Counted from the first letter of the stretch, positions 14,763 through 24,144 are shown. The stretch: 39,301 nucleotides of DNA from Pontimonas sp964350865 (GCA_964350865.1 CAYGLJ010000010.1:1-39301); one strand, 5' to 3'. Notes: generated by a model not told the origin, from the sequence alone. Translations and numbers: made by a program.

Positions 14763-17331
14763 CGAGGGAGCCCCACTCGATGTCGCTAATTCCCACGGTG
14801 TCGGAGTCGATCCACGTGGCGGTTTGAATCTTTCCAACCGCCCTCACGTCAGTTTCTGCATGACGAAGGAGGGATGGGGCACTCAGTGTTGCCCGAAGAA
14901 TCGGCATTTTCTGGGCTACCTGCTGGTCAGTCTTGGATCGTCTGATGGTGATCAGCGCCTCGCTGGCAAGCGCGAGCAGTCCTCGGTGGGACTCATCTGA
15001 CGTATCAGGGAGCTCCTGGGTGGTGGGCCAGGGGGCTTGGTGAACACTGCCCTCATGGGTCCACGACCACACTTCTTCGGTGGCGAAGGGAATGACGGGA
15101 GCGAACAGTCGGACTAGAGCGTCAATGGCAAGCTGCAAAGCGGTCACAGCGCTGCCGCGATCCGCCGGCTCTCCGGTGTACGCGCGGTCCTTGACCAACT
15201 CGAGGTAGTCATCGGTGAAGGTCCAGAAGAATGACTCGGCGACCTCCAGCGCTCGCGCGTGGTCAAAGTTGTCGTAGGCCGTGGTTGCCTCGGTGATGAC
15301 TCGACCTAGTTCGTTCACCATGTCGAGGTCCAACGGGTGGGTGATCTCACCGGTCGCGCCCTCAAAGCTGTAGACAAACTTGGCGGCGTTGAGAACCTTG
15401 ATCGCTAGCCTGCGACCGATTTTGATTTGCTTCGGGTTTTGAGGGTCAAAAGCGGCATCGGTGCCGAGCCGGGAGGATGCCGCCCAGTAGCGGACCGCAT
15501 CAGACCCGTGCTCATCCAGCATGGATTGTGGGGTGACGACGTTTCCTTTGGATTTCGACATCTTCTTGCGGTCTGGGTCCACAATGAAGCCCGAAATACC
15601 GGCATTTTTCCAGGGGATACTGCCGTGTTCGAGCTCGGCACGAAGCATGGTGGAGAACAACCAGGTGCGAATAATGTCTTGTCCCTGTGAGCGCAGGTCA
15701 TAGGGGAATACCAGGGAGAACAGTTCCTCGTCGTGGCCCCACCCTCCAGCGAGTTGAGGGGTGAGGCTAGAGGTTGCCCAAGTGTCCATAATGTCGAGCT
15801 CGCCAATAAATCCGCCCGGGACTCCTCGCTGGTCTTCACTAAACCCGGGAGGAGTATCACTGGAGGGGTCGACGGGGAGCTGATCGGGTGAGGGTGTGAT
15901 TACTTCGCCCTCCACCGGGTTGCCCTGATCATCCAGCGGGTACCACACGGGAATCGGGACCCCGAAGAATCGTTGACGCGAGATGAGCCAGTCACCCGAG
16001 AGGCCATTGACCCAGTTCTCGTAGCGAACCCTCATGAAATCAGGGTGGAAGGCAACCTCTGCCCCACGCTGAAGCAAACGCTGTTTCAGATCTTCGTCCC
16101 GAGCGCCATTTCGGATATACCACTGGCGAGTGGTCACAATTTCAAGAGGCTTGTCACCCTTCTCGAAGAACTTGACCGGGTGCACCATCGGGTCAGGATC
16201 TCCCTGGAGGTCGCCAGAGTCGCGGAGCATCTCGACCATTGCTGCTTTTGCGCTGAAGACAGTTTTGCCCGCGAGCTGCTCATATGCTTCCAAACCGTCA
16301 GGAGAGCTAATCCATGATGGCGCCTCGGCGATGATGCGTCCGTCTTTACCGAGGATGGGGCGAGTGTCCAGGGAGAGCTCCCGCCACCAAATGACGTCGG
16401 TGACGTCACCAAAAGTACAGACCATCGCGATGCCGGTGCCCTTGTCCTGTTGGGCGAGGTGGTGCGCAACAATCGGCACCTCAACTCCAAAGAGTGGAGA
16501 GGTGACGGTGGTCCCAAAAAGAGGCTGATAGCGCTCATCATCGGGGTGAGCCACTAGCGCCACACAGGCGGGGATGAGCTCGGGCCTTGTGGTGACGATG
16601 GTGACATCGTCACTGCCTACGCCGTGGAAAGTTACCTTGTGATACGCGGAGGGTTGTTCCCGGTCCTCTAACTCCGCCTGCGCCACCGCGGTGCGAAAGG
16701 TGATGTCCCAGAGGGTGGGGGCGTCTGCCCGATAGGCCTCACCCCTCTCTAAGTTCTTCAGGAAAGCGCTCTGAGCGACCGACTGAGAGTTGTCGTCGAT
16801 GGTGCGATAGGTAAGCGACCAGTCAACACTCAATCCCAGTGTCCGCCATAAGTCCTCAAACTGTTTCTCGTCCTCCACCGTGAGCTTCTCGCAGAGCTCG
16901 ATGAAGTTTCGTCGACTAATCGGAATCTGATCGCCGGGCTTGGAACCATCCTGAGTGGCACCAGCCTCCAACGGGGGAACAAAGCCTGTTTCGTAGGGAA
17001 GCGAGGGATCGCATCGGACGCCGTAATAGTTCTGAACCCGGCGCTCGGTGGGGAGACCGTTGTCATCCCAGCCCATCGGATAGAAGATCTCTTTGCCCCG
17101 CATGCGTTGGTAACGCGCTTGCAGATCCATGTGGGTGTAACTAAAGACGTGACCAATATGGAGACTTCCCGATGCCGTCGGGGGAGGGGTGTCCACAGCA
17201 AAAAGGTGGTCTTTCCCGCGGGCAAGCGCTGACTCGCGGTTGAAGCGATACGTGCCCTGAGAGTCCCAGCGGGTGCCCCAGACTTCTTCGAGTCCCTCGA
17301 GAGCCGGTTTGTCAGGAATTGATCCGCTCAT
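14755..17331 (-). CDS. valS: Valyl-tRNA synthetase
   Basis: Class I synthetase charging tRNA-Val, with an editing domain against threonine. The 858-residue product has the HIGH motif at 58-61 (SLHIGH), the CP1 editing insertion (about 190-350), and KMSKS at 590-594, followed by the helical anticodon-binding domain. The ATG at 17331 is chosen over a TTG two codons upstream because GAAGG lies six bases before it. A possible -10 TATAGC (minus strand, 17346-17351) lies between it and the terminator of the MFS gene. First gene of the valS-GNAT-62aa operon. No T-box is visible in its short leader, in contrast to ileS. Confidence 0.97.
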   Translation of the reverse strand: MSGSIPDKPALEGLEEVWGTRWDSQGTYRFNRESALARGKDHLFAVDTPPPTASGSLHIGHVFSYTHMDLQARYQRMRGKEIFYPMGWDDNGLPTERRVQNYYGVRCDPSLPYETGFVPPLEAGATQDGSKPGDQIPISRRNFIELCEKLTVEDEKQFEDLWRTLGLSVDWSLTYRTIDDNSQSVAQSAFLKNLERGEAYRADAPTLWDITFRTAVAQAELEDREQPSAYHKVTFHGVGSDDVTIVTTRPELIPACVALVAHPDDERYQPLFGTTVTSPLFGVEVPIVAHHLAQQDKGTGIAMVCTFGDVTDVIWWRELSLDTRPILGKDGRIIAEAPSWISSPDGLEAYEQLAGKTVFSAKAAMVEMLRDSGDLQGDPDPMVHPVKFFEKGDKPLEIVTTRQWYIRNGARDEDLKQRLLQRGAEVAFHPDFMRVRYENWVNGLSGDWLISRQRFFGVPIPVWYPLDDQGNPVEGEVITPSPDQLPVDPSSDTPPGFSEDQRGVPGGFIGELDIMDTWATSSLTPQLAGGWGHDEELFSLVFPYDLRSQGQDIIRTWLFSTMLRAELEHGSIPWKNAGISGFIVDPDRKKMSKSKGNVVTPQSMLDEHGSDAVRYWAASSRLGTDAAFDPQNPKQIKIGRRLAIKVLNAAKFVYSFEGATGEITHPLDLDMVNELGRVITEATTAYDNFDHARALEVAESFFWTFTDDYLELVKDRAYTGEPADRGSAVTALQLAIDALVRLFAPVIPFATEEVWSWTHEGSVHQAPWPTTQELPDTSDESHRGLLALASEALITIRRSKTDQQVAQKMPILRATLSAPSLLRHAETDVRAVGKIQTATWIDSDTVGISDIEWGSLDD

Positions 17332-17405
17332 GGGCAACCTTCTTCGCTATAGGCGGCACCGCGTCCACTGTGCCTTGTTGGGTGCTCCCATGCTACAAAA
17401 CAAAA

Positions 17406-17440
17406 GGGGGTCTGGGTTCCCTGAAGGAACCCAGACCCCC
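17406..17440 (-). terminator. Strong intrinsic terminator of the MFS gene
   Basis: A perfect 15-bp inverted repeat, GGGGGTCTGGGTTCC and its complement, with a 5-base loop. On the minus strand it is followed by TTTTGTTTTG, and it begins 14 nt after the transporter stop codon. It is the clearest terminator in the window and shields valS, 75 nt further on, from transporter transcription. Confidence 0.93.
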
Positions 17441-17453
17441 TGTGAGTCAGTGC

Positions 17454-18758
17454 TTAGTTGCCTGTTCTCGCATAGGCGGGCTCTTGATTGCTGCGAGCCA
17501 TCCGCCCCGCCTGCAGGGTTGCGAGCAAGGTAATAAGTGAGAGCCCTGCGAGGACGATGGCAGGGTGCCACCATACGTTCCCCGTTGCTTCTCCAATCGT
17601 GAGGGTCACCGCGGGTACGAAGCCCGAGACAACTGCCGCGATTGAGTAGGCGAAACCGAGAGCCGAATAGCGGTAGCGCTCGTCGAAGAGGTCGCTATAG
17701 ACCCCTCCGAGTGCCGCCCAGCTCATGGTGGGAAGAATTCCACCGATCAACATCATGGCGACCAGCACACCAAAGTTGGCGAACTGGAGGAAGTAGTAAA
17801 TCGGGAAGGCGACCAGCAAGGTCCCCAGAGCTCCCCACGCGACCACACTGGAGGAGCCGATCCGCATAGCCCATGCCCCAAACAGCGGAATTGTAATCAG
17901 CTGTAGGAGACCGCCGATGGTGGTGGCAATAAGCAGTTCGTAGTATTCGAAGCCCAACTGCACGACGCCGTAGTTGATCGTGTAGGTGTTCATCAGCGAA
18001 TATGACCCGATTCCAAGTAACGCCACACCGACGGCGATGAAAATCGCCAGGGGCTGCTCCTTCAGCAGGGTGAAGAAGGGAACCCGTGGGCGACGCTCTC
18101 GCTTGACAACATCTTCGAACACGGGAGTTTCGGTGATAGCGAGCCGCAGATACAGCGAGACCAGCAACAGGGGAATTGCGGTCAGGAACGGCAATCTCCA
18201 GGCCCACTCCACAATTTCTTCGTTCGTGAGTGCGAGGGTCAACCAGATGAAGGCGGTCGCCGAAAGGATGGAGCCAATCGGTGAACCCAACTGGGGCATT
18301 GCTGCAGCAAAGGCACGCTTAGCGCCCGATTCGTGCTCGGTAGCAACGAGAACAGCTCCACCCCATTCCCCACCGAGTGAGATTCCCTGGAGGAGCCGAA
18401 GGACCACGAGCACCGCGCCACCGAACCAGCCAGCTTGTTCGTAGGTGGGAAGAACCCCGATGAGTCCTGTGGCAACACCCATCAGGGTCACCGTGGCAAT
18501 TAGGGTCTTGCGGCGACCGATACGGTCACCGATGTGCCCAAAAAGGATCGCGCCGACTGGACGGATGATGAAGGCTAAGGCGATTGAGAGGAACGCTGCG
18601 AGCGTTCCACCGAAGCCGCCGAGTGGGTCGAAAAACAGCGGTCCAACGAAAAACGCTGCGAAGTAGGCGTAGATGTAGAAGTCGTAGGACTCCAGAGACG
18701 TCCCGACGAGGGACGCCCATCTGGCCTTTCGGGCCATTACCGGATCGGTCTGAATCAT
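17454..18758 (-). CDS. MFS transporter, metabolite:H+ symporter (MHS) type
   Basis: A 434-residue permease with about 12 membrane helices. Family marks are ESYDFYIYAYFAAFF in helix 1, the cytoplasmic loop motif GHIGDRIGRRKTL between helices 2 and 3, RLLQGISLGGEWGGA in helix 4 and the Ala/Gly-rich helix 11. These place it with ProP/ShiA/KgtP-like symporters for carboxylates, compatible solutes or aromatic acids; the substrate cannot be read. AGGAGG sits four bases before the ATG. It is divergent from a TetR regulator 85 bases away and followed by a perfect terminator, so it forms a monocistronic, locally regulated module. It is the most accessory-looking gene in the window. Confidence 0.93.
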   Translation of the reverse strand: MIQTDPVMARKARWASLVGTSLESYDFYIYAYFAAFFVGPLFFDPLGGFGGTLAAFLSIALAFIIRPVGAILFGHIGDRIGRRKTLIATVTLMGVATGLIGVLPTYEQAGWFGGAVLVVLRLLQGISLGGEWGGAVLVATEHESGAKRAFAAAMPQLGSPIGSILSATAFIWLTLALTNEEIVEWAWRLPFLTAIPLLLVSLYLRLAITETPVFEDVVKRERRPRVPFFTLLKEQPLAIFIAVGVALLGIGSYSLMNTYTINYGVVQLGFEYYELLIATTIGGLLQLITIPLFGAWAMRIGSSSVVAWGALGTLLVAFPIYYFLQFANFGVLVAMMLIGGILPTMSWAALGGVYSDLFDERYRYSALGFAYSIAAVVSGFVPAVTLTIGEATGNVWWHPAIVLAGLSLITLLATLQAGRMARSNQEPAYARTGN

Positions 18759-18780
18759 GGGGTTCCTCCTGGAGCTCCGC

Positions 18781-18834
18781 TAGAGTTGATAATTATTAGA
18801 CTCAGTACAAATAAAGCGCACTACTTCAACTATA
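18781..18834. promoter_or_regulatory. Divergent MFS/tetR promoter region with inverted 9-mers
   Basis: The 85-base AT-rich gap between the transporter and the TetR gene contains TAGAGTTGA (18781-18789) and the inverted copy TCAACTATA (18826-18834), i.e. TAnAGTTGA facing itself across 36 bases. The right copy overlaps TATAGG (18831-18836), a likely -10 seven bases before the tetR ATG. An 8-bp palindrome ATAATTAT (18789-18796) sits beside the left copy. These are plausible operator half-sites for the adjacent TetR; binding is an inference. Confidence 0.45.
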
Positions 18835-18843
18835 GGGGACACG

Positions 18844-19404
18844 ATGTCAACCAGAGATCGCGGTCGACCCAAAACGTCATCCTTGGCTGCACTGGAAGAT
18901 GCTGCCCATGAGCTTTTCCTCGAACAGGGCTATGAGCACGCCAGTATCGACGACATTGCCCGGCGCGCAGGAATCTCCAGGGCGACGTTCTTCAACTATT
19001 TCCTCAGCAAATCAGATGTCTTGTGGGTCGATGTCGACCACGCGCTAGCGCGTCTTGAGCACCAGCTCCGCCAGGCTGACCACCTGGGCGATGCACTGCG
19101 AGCGGTTGCCACAGAACATCCTCGGGAGCGGATTCCCCTGGTCGTGACCCAAAGCGAAGCGATGGGACTGGGGGTGGACCTCGCTGCCAGTGCGGGAATT
19201 CGGCTCGAGCGACTGCGCCGAATCCTCGAGGGGTCAAGAGTTGAGGCCTCTGACGTGTGGATTGTGCTGGGCGCCCTGGTCGGGGCTCTCCACCAGTGGG
19301 CTACCCACCAGGCACCCCGGGTTGATCTCGGCGATGCTCTCGAGGTCGGCCTTGGTCGGATTCGTGAGGTGCTCGACTCCCGCAGCGTGGCAACCCTGTT
19401 CTAG
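18844..19404 (+). CDS. TetR/AcrR-family transcriptional regulator
   Basis: A 186-residue one-component repressor. The N-terminal helix-turn-helix is clear (ASIDDIARRAGISRATFFNYFLSK, in two parts, about residues 37-60). The remainder is the variable ligand-binding helical domain. It is divergent from the MFS transporter with one shared intergenic region, so it most likely represses that transporter and itself and is released by the transported or a related compound. Its stop codon overlaps a TAGACT (19402-19407) placed to start the T-box leader of ileS. Ligand unknown. Confidence 0.93.
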   Translation: MSTRDRGRPKTSSLAALEDAAHELFLEQGYEHASIDDIARRAGISRATFFNYFLSKSDVLWVDVDHALARLEHQLRQADHLGDALRAVATEHPRERIPLVVTQSEAMGLGVDLAASAGIRLERLRRILEGSRVEASDVWIVLGALVGALHQWATHQAPRVDLGDALEVGLGRIREVLDSRSVATLF

Positions 19405-19610
19405 ACTGTTCGCAACAGCACTGATCCGGCCATCACCGGTGAGCTGCCGGAAGAACAGAATCACTGATTCCCAGTAGAACCGGTCGGGTTGGCCCGTCAT
19501 CGCCTGACAGTGAGTGGCTTAGAGAGTTTCTAAGCAAGCGAGGTGGTACCGCGCGTGACAAGTCATGCGTCCTCGCAGACCTAACCCACCCGTGTCAGAG
19601 AGATAACCCC
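19402..19610 (+). promoter_or_regulatory. T-box riboswitch leader of ileS (ultrashort stem I, translational)
   Basis: The leader senses uncharged tRNA-Ile. TAGACT (19402-19407) can serve as the -10. Stem I is very short, with specifier ATC at 19432-19434 in GGCCATCACCGG, followed by GAGCTGCCGGAAGAAC. The conserved stem II region reads CCAGTAGAACCGG...GGGTTGGCCCGTCA (about 19470-19500). Stem III is GCTTAGA/TCTAAGC (19517-19523 with 19529-19535). The T-box proper is AGGTGGTACCGCG from 19541; its TGGT (19544-19547) would pair with the ACCA end of tRNA-Ile. It is closed by GCGAGG (19538-19543) with CCTCGC (19571-19576). No U-tract terminator exists before the ATG at 19611, so control should be at ribosome binding, as known for actinobacterial ileS. 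Confidence 0.93.
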
Positions 19611-22600
19611 ATGGCTTTCCCCCGTCACCTTCCTGGTTCCTCTGTGGAGCCCAGTCCTTCGTTCCCCGAGATAGAGCATCGGGTTCTGGCGGACTGGAAA
19701 GCAGGAAACACGTTCCAGAAGTCCATTGACCAGCGTGAGGGTTGTGACGAGTGGGTCTTCTATGACGGACCGCCCTTTGCCAACGGCTTGCCCCACTACG
19801 GCCACCTCCTGACCGGTTACGCCAAGGATGTTTTCCCGCGCTTTCACACCATGCGTGGCAAGCAAGTTCATCGACGTTTTGGCTGGGACACCCATGGTTT
19901 GCCAGCCGAGCTCGAAGCGGAGCGCCAACTCGGCATCACCGACAAGAGCCAAATCGAGGAGATGGGGATTGCTGCCTTCAACCAGGCCGCCAAAGACTCC
20001 GTCTTGCGCTACACCAAGGAGTGGCAGGAATACGTGACCCGCCAAGCCCGATGGGTTGACTTCGAGAACGACTACAAGACTCTCGACATCACCTTCATGG
20101 AGAGCGTCATTTGGGCCTTCAAGCAGCTCTACGACAAAGGTCTGGCTTATGAGGGATACCGGGTGTTGCCCTATTGCTGGAGAGATCAAACTCCGCTGAG
20201 CAACCACGAGTTGCGGATGGATGATGACGTCTACAAACCGCGGCAAGACCAATCGGTGACCGTCACATTCCCGCTTCGCGGTGAGAAGGCCCAGGCTGCT
20301 GGCTTGGAAGGTGTCCTGGCTCTCGCTTGGACAACGACACCGTGGACTCTTCCCACGAACGCTGCTCTCGCGGTGGGGCCAGAGATCACCTATGCCCTCG
20401 TCCCCGCCGGGCCAGACGCCATCCACCCCGGCACCACCTACCTCTTGGCAGAGGACACGATTGCGAACTATCGCAAAGAGCTCGGCTACGCCGAGGTGTC
20501 AGACGCAACAGCGGCCATCTCCCGACGTATCCCAGGCTCTGAGCTGGGCGGGATCCACTACGACAGAATCTTCGACTATTACGCGGACCGGGAAGCCTGG
20601 GGCCTCGAGAACGCGTGGCAGATTCTCGTGGCTGAGTATGTTGCGACCGGAGAGGGAACCGGAATTGTCCACCAGGCTCCTGCCTACGGTGAAGATGACC
20701 AGGTGACCTGTGCGCAGGCGGGAATCCCGGTGGTGATCTCCGTCGATGACGCTGGTCGATTCTTGGAGCAGGTCACCGATGTGGCGGGTTTGCAAGTATT
20801 CGAAGCCAACAAGACGCTCACCGGTTTGTTGCGCTCGAGCGGTCGACTCTTTGCCGAGCGCTCCTATGACCACTCCTATCCGCACTGCTGGCGCTGTCGC
20901 ACCCCCCTGATTTATAAGGCGGTGTCCAGTTGGTTCGTTCGAGTCACCGAGATTCGTGACCGCATGCTCGAGTTGAACGAAGAAATTACCTGGGTTCCCG
21001 CCAACGTCAAAGATGGCCAGTTCGGGAAGTGGCTCTCCAACGCCAGGGACTGGTCAATCTCTCGCAATAGATACTGGGGTTCCCCGATTCCGGTCTGGAA
21101 GAGCGACAACCCGGACTTCCCCCGTATTGATGTGTATGGGTCACTCGAAGAACTCGAGCGTGATTTCGGAGTGAAGCCTCATGATCTCCACCGGCCTGCC
21201 ATTGACGATTTGGTGCGACCCAACCCCGATGACCCGAGCGGGGCCTCCATGATGCGCCGCATTCCTGATGTCCTGGATGTTTGGTTTGATTCCGGGTCGA
21301 TGCCGTTTGCGCAGGTGCACTACCCGTTTGAGAACCACGATTGGTTTGATTCCCACAACCCCTCGGACTTCATCGTGGAGTACATCGGTCAAACCCGCGG
21401 TTGGTTCTACACGATGCACATTTTGGCCACAGCCCTGTTCGATCGGCCCGCGTTCAAGCAGGTAATTTCGCATGGCATCGTGCTGGGTTCCGACGGTCAG
21501 AAGATGTCCAAGAGTCTTCGGAACTATCCCGACGTGTCAGAGGTCTTCGAGCGCGATGGCGCAGACGCTATGCGCTGGTTCTTGATGTCAAGCTCGGTCA
21601 TCCGAGGTGGAAACCTCGTCGTCACCGAGGAGGGTATTCGAGAAGCGGTCCGCCAATTCCTTCTGCCCTACTGGAGCACCTACTACTTCCTCAGTTTGTA
21701 TATCGGCGATCACACACCGGCATGGCGCACGGATTCCCCCCACGTCCTTGATCGCTACATCCTGGCAAAAACGAAGAACCTGATTGAGGTGACCACCCGG
21801 GAGTTTGAGGCGTTGGATTCGCCGATGGCTGCCGCTGCTCTTCGAGACTTCGCGGATGTTCTCACGAATTGGTATGTCCGACGTTCCCGGGAGAGATTCT
21901 GGGATGGAACAGACAAGGATGCGCTGGACACCCTTTACACGGTGTTGGAAACCATCTCCAGGCTCGCTGCCCCGTTGGCACCCCTCGTCACCGAAGAGGT
22001 GTGGCGCGGACTTACCGGAGGGGAGAGTGTCCACCTCACCGATTGGCCGGACCATGCGCAGTTCCCCGGCAATGATGATCTGGTGTCCGCCATGGACACG
22101 GTCCGCGAGGTTGCCTCAGCTGGATTAGCGCTGCGAAAAGCGCACGGGCTTCGGGTGCGCTTGCCGCTGAACAACCTGACGATTGTGACGGAGGGAGTTG
22201 CCGGTGTCGAGGAATTCCTGGACATTCTGGCGGATGAGCTCAATGTGAGAGAGGTGACCACGAGAGAGCTCGATGATGAGGTTGCCACAGAGCTGGGTAT
22301 TGGTAAAAAGCTCCTCCCGCAATCGAGAGTTCTCGGTCCTCGTGTGGGATCCCAGGTGCAAAGCATCATTCAGGCAGCTAAAGCTGGTGATTGGTCTCTC
22401 GAGGGCGGTGTCGTCACGGTCGCCGGTATTGCGTTAGAGGAGGGCGAGTACGTTCTCGAATTTACGTCCGAGGGCGAGGACACAGCAGTTCAGTTCCTCG
22501 GCAGCGGTGGTTTTGTGCTCTTAGACACCACGGTGACACCGGAGCTTGCCGCCGAAGGGCTTGCTCGTGATGTGATCCGGGCTATCCAACAGGAGCGAAA

Positions 22601-22808
22601 GAATGCTGGCTTGGATGTGTCCGATCGGATTCAGACGGTTCTCGAGGTCGACCACGGTGCAGGAGACGCCATTCGCACCCACCGGGACCTCATTGCCTCG
22701 GAGACCCTGTCTCTGGGTATTGAGCTCACCGAGTTGGGTGACACCGAGGGCGCTTTAGCCGTGGGGGAGAACTCTAAGATTCGTGTGAAAGTGTCGCAGA
22801 GTGGCTGA
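19611..22808 (+). CDS. ileS: Isoleucyl-tRNA synthetase
   Basis: Class I synthetase charging tRNA-Ile, with a CP1 editing domain. The 1065-residue product has the HIGH-equivalent HYGH at 62-65, DTHGLPAE, the editing motif TTPWTLPTN, GQTRGWFYTMH and KMSKS at 631-635. Length and the zinc-less tail resemble the eukaryote-like IleS2 class, which in other species is linked to mupirocin tolerance; this last point is family knowledge, not seen. Expression is under the T-box immediately upstream. The last 8 nt overlap folC. The position upstream of folC-ndk, where many actinobacteria have valS, matches what I recall of Microbacteriaceae. Confidence 0.97.
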   Translation: MAFPRHLPGSSVEPSPSFPEIEHRVLADWKAGNTFQKSIDQREGCDEWVFYDGPPFANGLPHYGHLLTGYAKDVFPRFHTMRGKQVHRRFGWDTHGLPAELEAERQLGITDKSQIEEMGIAAFNQAAKDSVLRYTKEWQEYVTRQARWVDFENDYKTLDITFMESVIWAFKQLYDKGLAYEGYRVLPYCWRDQTPLSNHELRMDDDVYKPRQDQSVTVTFPLRGEKAQAAGLEGVLALAWTTTPWTLPTNAALAVGPEITYALVPAGPDAIHPGTTYLLAEDTIANYRKELGYAEVSDATAAISRRIPGSELGGIHYDRIFDYYADREAWGLENAWQILVAEYVATGEGTGIVHQAPAYGEDDQVTCAQAGIPVVISVDDAGRFLEQVTDVAGLQVFEANKTLTGLLRSSGRLFAERSYDHSYPHCWRCRTPLIYKAVSSWFVRVTEIRDRMLELNEEITWVPANVKDGQFGKWLSNARDWSISRNRYWGSPIPVWKSDNPDFPRIDVYGSLEELERDFGVKPHDLHRPAIDDLVRPNPDDPSGASMMRRIPDVLDVWFDSGSMPFAQVHYPFENHDWFDSHNPSDFIVEYIGQTRGWFYTMHILATALFDRPAFKQVISHGIVLGSDGQKMSKSLRNYPDVSEVFERDGADAMRWFLMSSSVIRGGNLVVTEEGIREAVRQFLLPYWSTYYFLSLYIGDHTPAWRTDSPHVLDRYILAKTKNLIEVTTREFEALDSPMAAAALRDFADVLTNWYVRRSRERFWDGTDKDALDTLYTVLETISRLAAPLAPLVTEEVWRGLTGGESVHLTDWPDHAQFPGNDDLVSAMDTVREVASAGLALRKAHGLRVRLPLNNLTIVTEGVAGVEEFLDILADELNVREVTTRELDDEVATELGIGKKLLPQSRVLGPRVGSQVQSIIQAAKAGDWSLEGGVVTVAGIALEEGEYVLEFTSEGEDTAVQFLGSGGFVLLDTTVTPELAAEGLARDVIRAIQQERKNAGLDVSDRIQTVLEVDHGAGDAIRTHRDLIASETLSLGIELTELGDTEGALAVGENSKIRVKVSQSG

Positions 22809-24144
22809 TCTCCCCTCCGACGACCGTCAGGCTGCCGCCGCAGTAGAGGAAGCCCTCTATGCCCGGATTGGCGAGGGAACTCCGAAGCGGAGACTCGAGG
22901 CGACCAGGCGCGCTGTCGAACTGTTGGGCGACCCTCAGCGCATGTATGGCGTGATTCATATCGCCGGAACAAACGGGAAAACCTCGACGGCGCGCATCAC
23001 CGAGAGTCTTCTGCGATCCCACGGGCTCCGGGTGGGGTTGATGACCTCCCCCCACCTTCATCACTTGAACGAGCGCATCATGATTGATGGCGAAGCCATC
23101 ACGGATCGGATGCTCGCCGATAACTGGGCTGATGTTGAGCCGGTCCTCCAGATGGTGGATGCGGAGCTTGTGGCTAACTCAGAACCTCCACTGACTTTTT
23201 ACGAAGCTCTTACCGTCCTGACTTTCGCCAGTTTTGCTGATGCTCCTGTTGACGTGGCGGTCGTCGAGGTAGGCATGGGGGGCGAATGGGACGCGACCAA
23301 TGTCGTGGTCGCCGATGTTGCAGTGCTCACCCCGATAGCGATGGACCACGCCGAATTCTTGGGCGACACAATTCGGGAGATTGCCCGCACCAAGGCAGGA
23401 ATTGTGAAACCGGCATCACGGGTGGTGAGCGCCGTGCAAAGCGAGGACGCGATGGAGGAAATTCTTCGAGCGTGTGAACTTTCTGAAGCAACACTGCGCG
23501 TCATGGGGCGAGATTTTCATCTCACCAGCGTCGAGCAAGCTGTTGGTGGGCAAGTGTTAGGAGTCTCCGGTATCGCGGGTGAGTATCGAAACCTTGGTCT
23601 GCCACTGTTTGGCGAGCACCAAGCAGATAACGCCGCGCTGGCGATTGCAGCAGTCGAGTCTTTCCTCGGTAACGGGGAGACGCCTCTTGGAGCAGAGGTC
23701 GTCGAGGACGGCATCTTGCTCTCACGCAGCCCAGGGCGCTTGCAGGTCATTGACCATCACCCCACTGTGATCGTCGATGCCGCCCACAACCCTCACGGTG
23801 CTGAGGCGCTGTGTCGCGCACTGATGGGGTCGTTTAGTTTCCCCCGGCTCATCTGCGTCCTTGGAATCCTCCAGGAGAAAGATGTGATTGGCATTGTGGA
23901 AGCACTGGACCCGGTGGTCGACCACTTTGTGGTGACACAGTCCCAATCCGATCGGGCAATCTCGGTCGCTGATCTTGCCGACGCGGTGTCCGCTATCGCC
24001 GGGCCTGATCGGGTGGACTCGAGAGGTGATGTCGATTCTGCTCTGGAGCGCGCCAAAGAGCTCTCCGGTTTTGAGGGTGGCGTGATCGTTACGGGATCCA
24101 TCACGCTGATTGGTGAAGTTCGAGGAGGACTGGCCGATGGCTAA
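22801..24144 (+). CDS. folC: Folylpolyglutamate synthase / dihydrofolate synthase
   Basis: Adds glutamate to dihydropteroate or folates, needed for folate retention. The 447-residue Mur-ligase-fold product has the ATP loop GTNGKTS at 56-62, the omega-loop region SPHLHHLNERI, the DATNVV and PIAMDH segments, and the C-terminal VDAAHNPHG signature. The GTG start at 22801 lies inside the end of ileS (8-nt overlap), and the end overlaps the DUF4233 gene by 8 nt, so all three are coupled and may respond together to the ileS T-box. Which of the two activities it has is not separable by sequence. Confidence 0.95.
   Translation: MADLPSDDRQAAAAVEEALYARIGEGTPKRRLEATRRAVELLGDPQRMYGVIHIAGTNGKTSTARITESLLRSHGLRVGLMTSPHLHHLNERIMIDGEAITDRMLADNWADVEPVLQMVDAELVANSEPPLTFYEALTVLTFASFADAPVDVAVVEVGMGGEWDATNVVVADVAVLTPIAMDHAEFLGDTIREIARTKAGIVKPASRVVSAVQSEDAMEEILRACELSEATLRVMGRDFHLTSVEQAVGGQVLGVSGIAGEYRNLGLPLFGEHQADNAALAIAAVESFLGNGETPLGAEVVEDGILLSRSPGRLQVIDHHPTVIVDAAHNPHGAEALCRALMGSFSFPRLICVLGILQEKDVIGIVEALDPVVDHFVVTQSQSDRAISVADLADAVSAIAGPDRVDSRGDVDSALERAKELSGFEGGVIVTGSITLIGEVRGGLADG

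Noticed and set aside
17332..17405. T-box or attenuator before valS
   Set aside because: Only about 75 bases lie between the MFS terminator and the valS start, with no T-box consensus.
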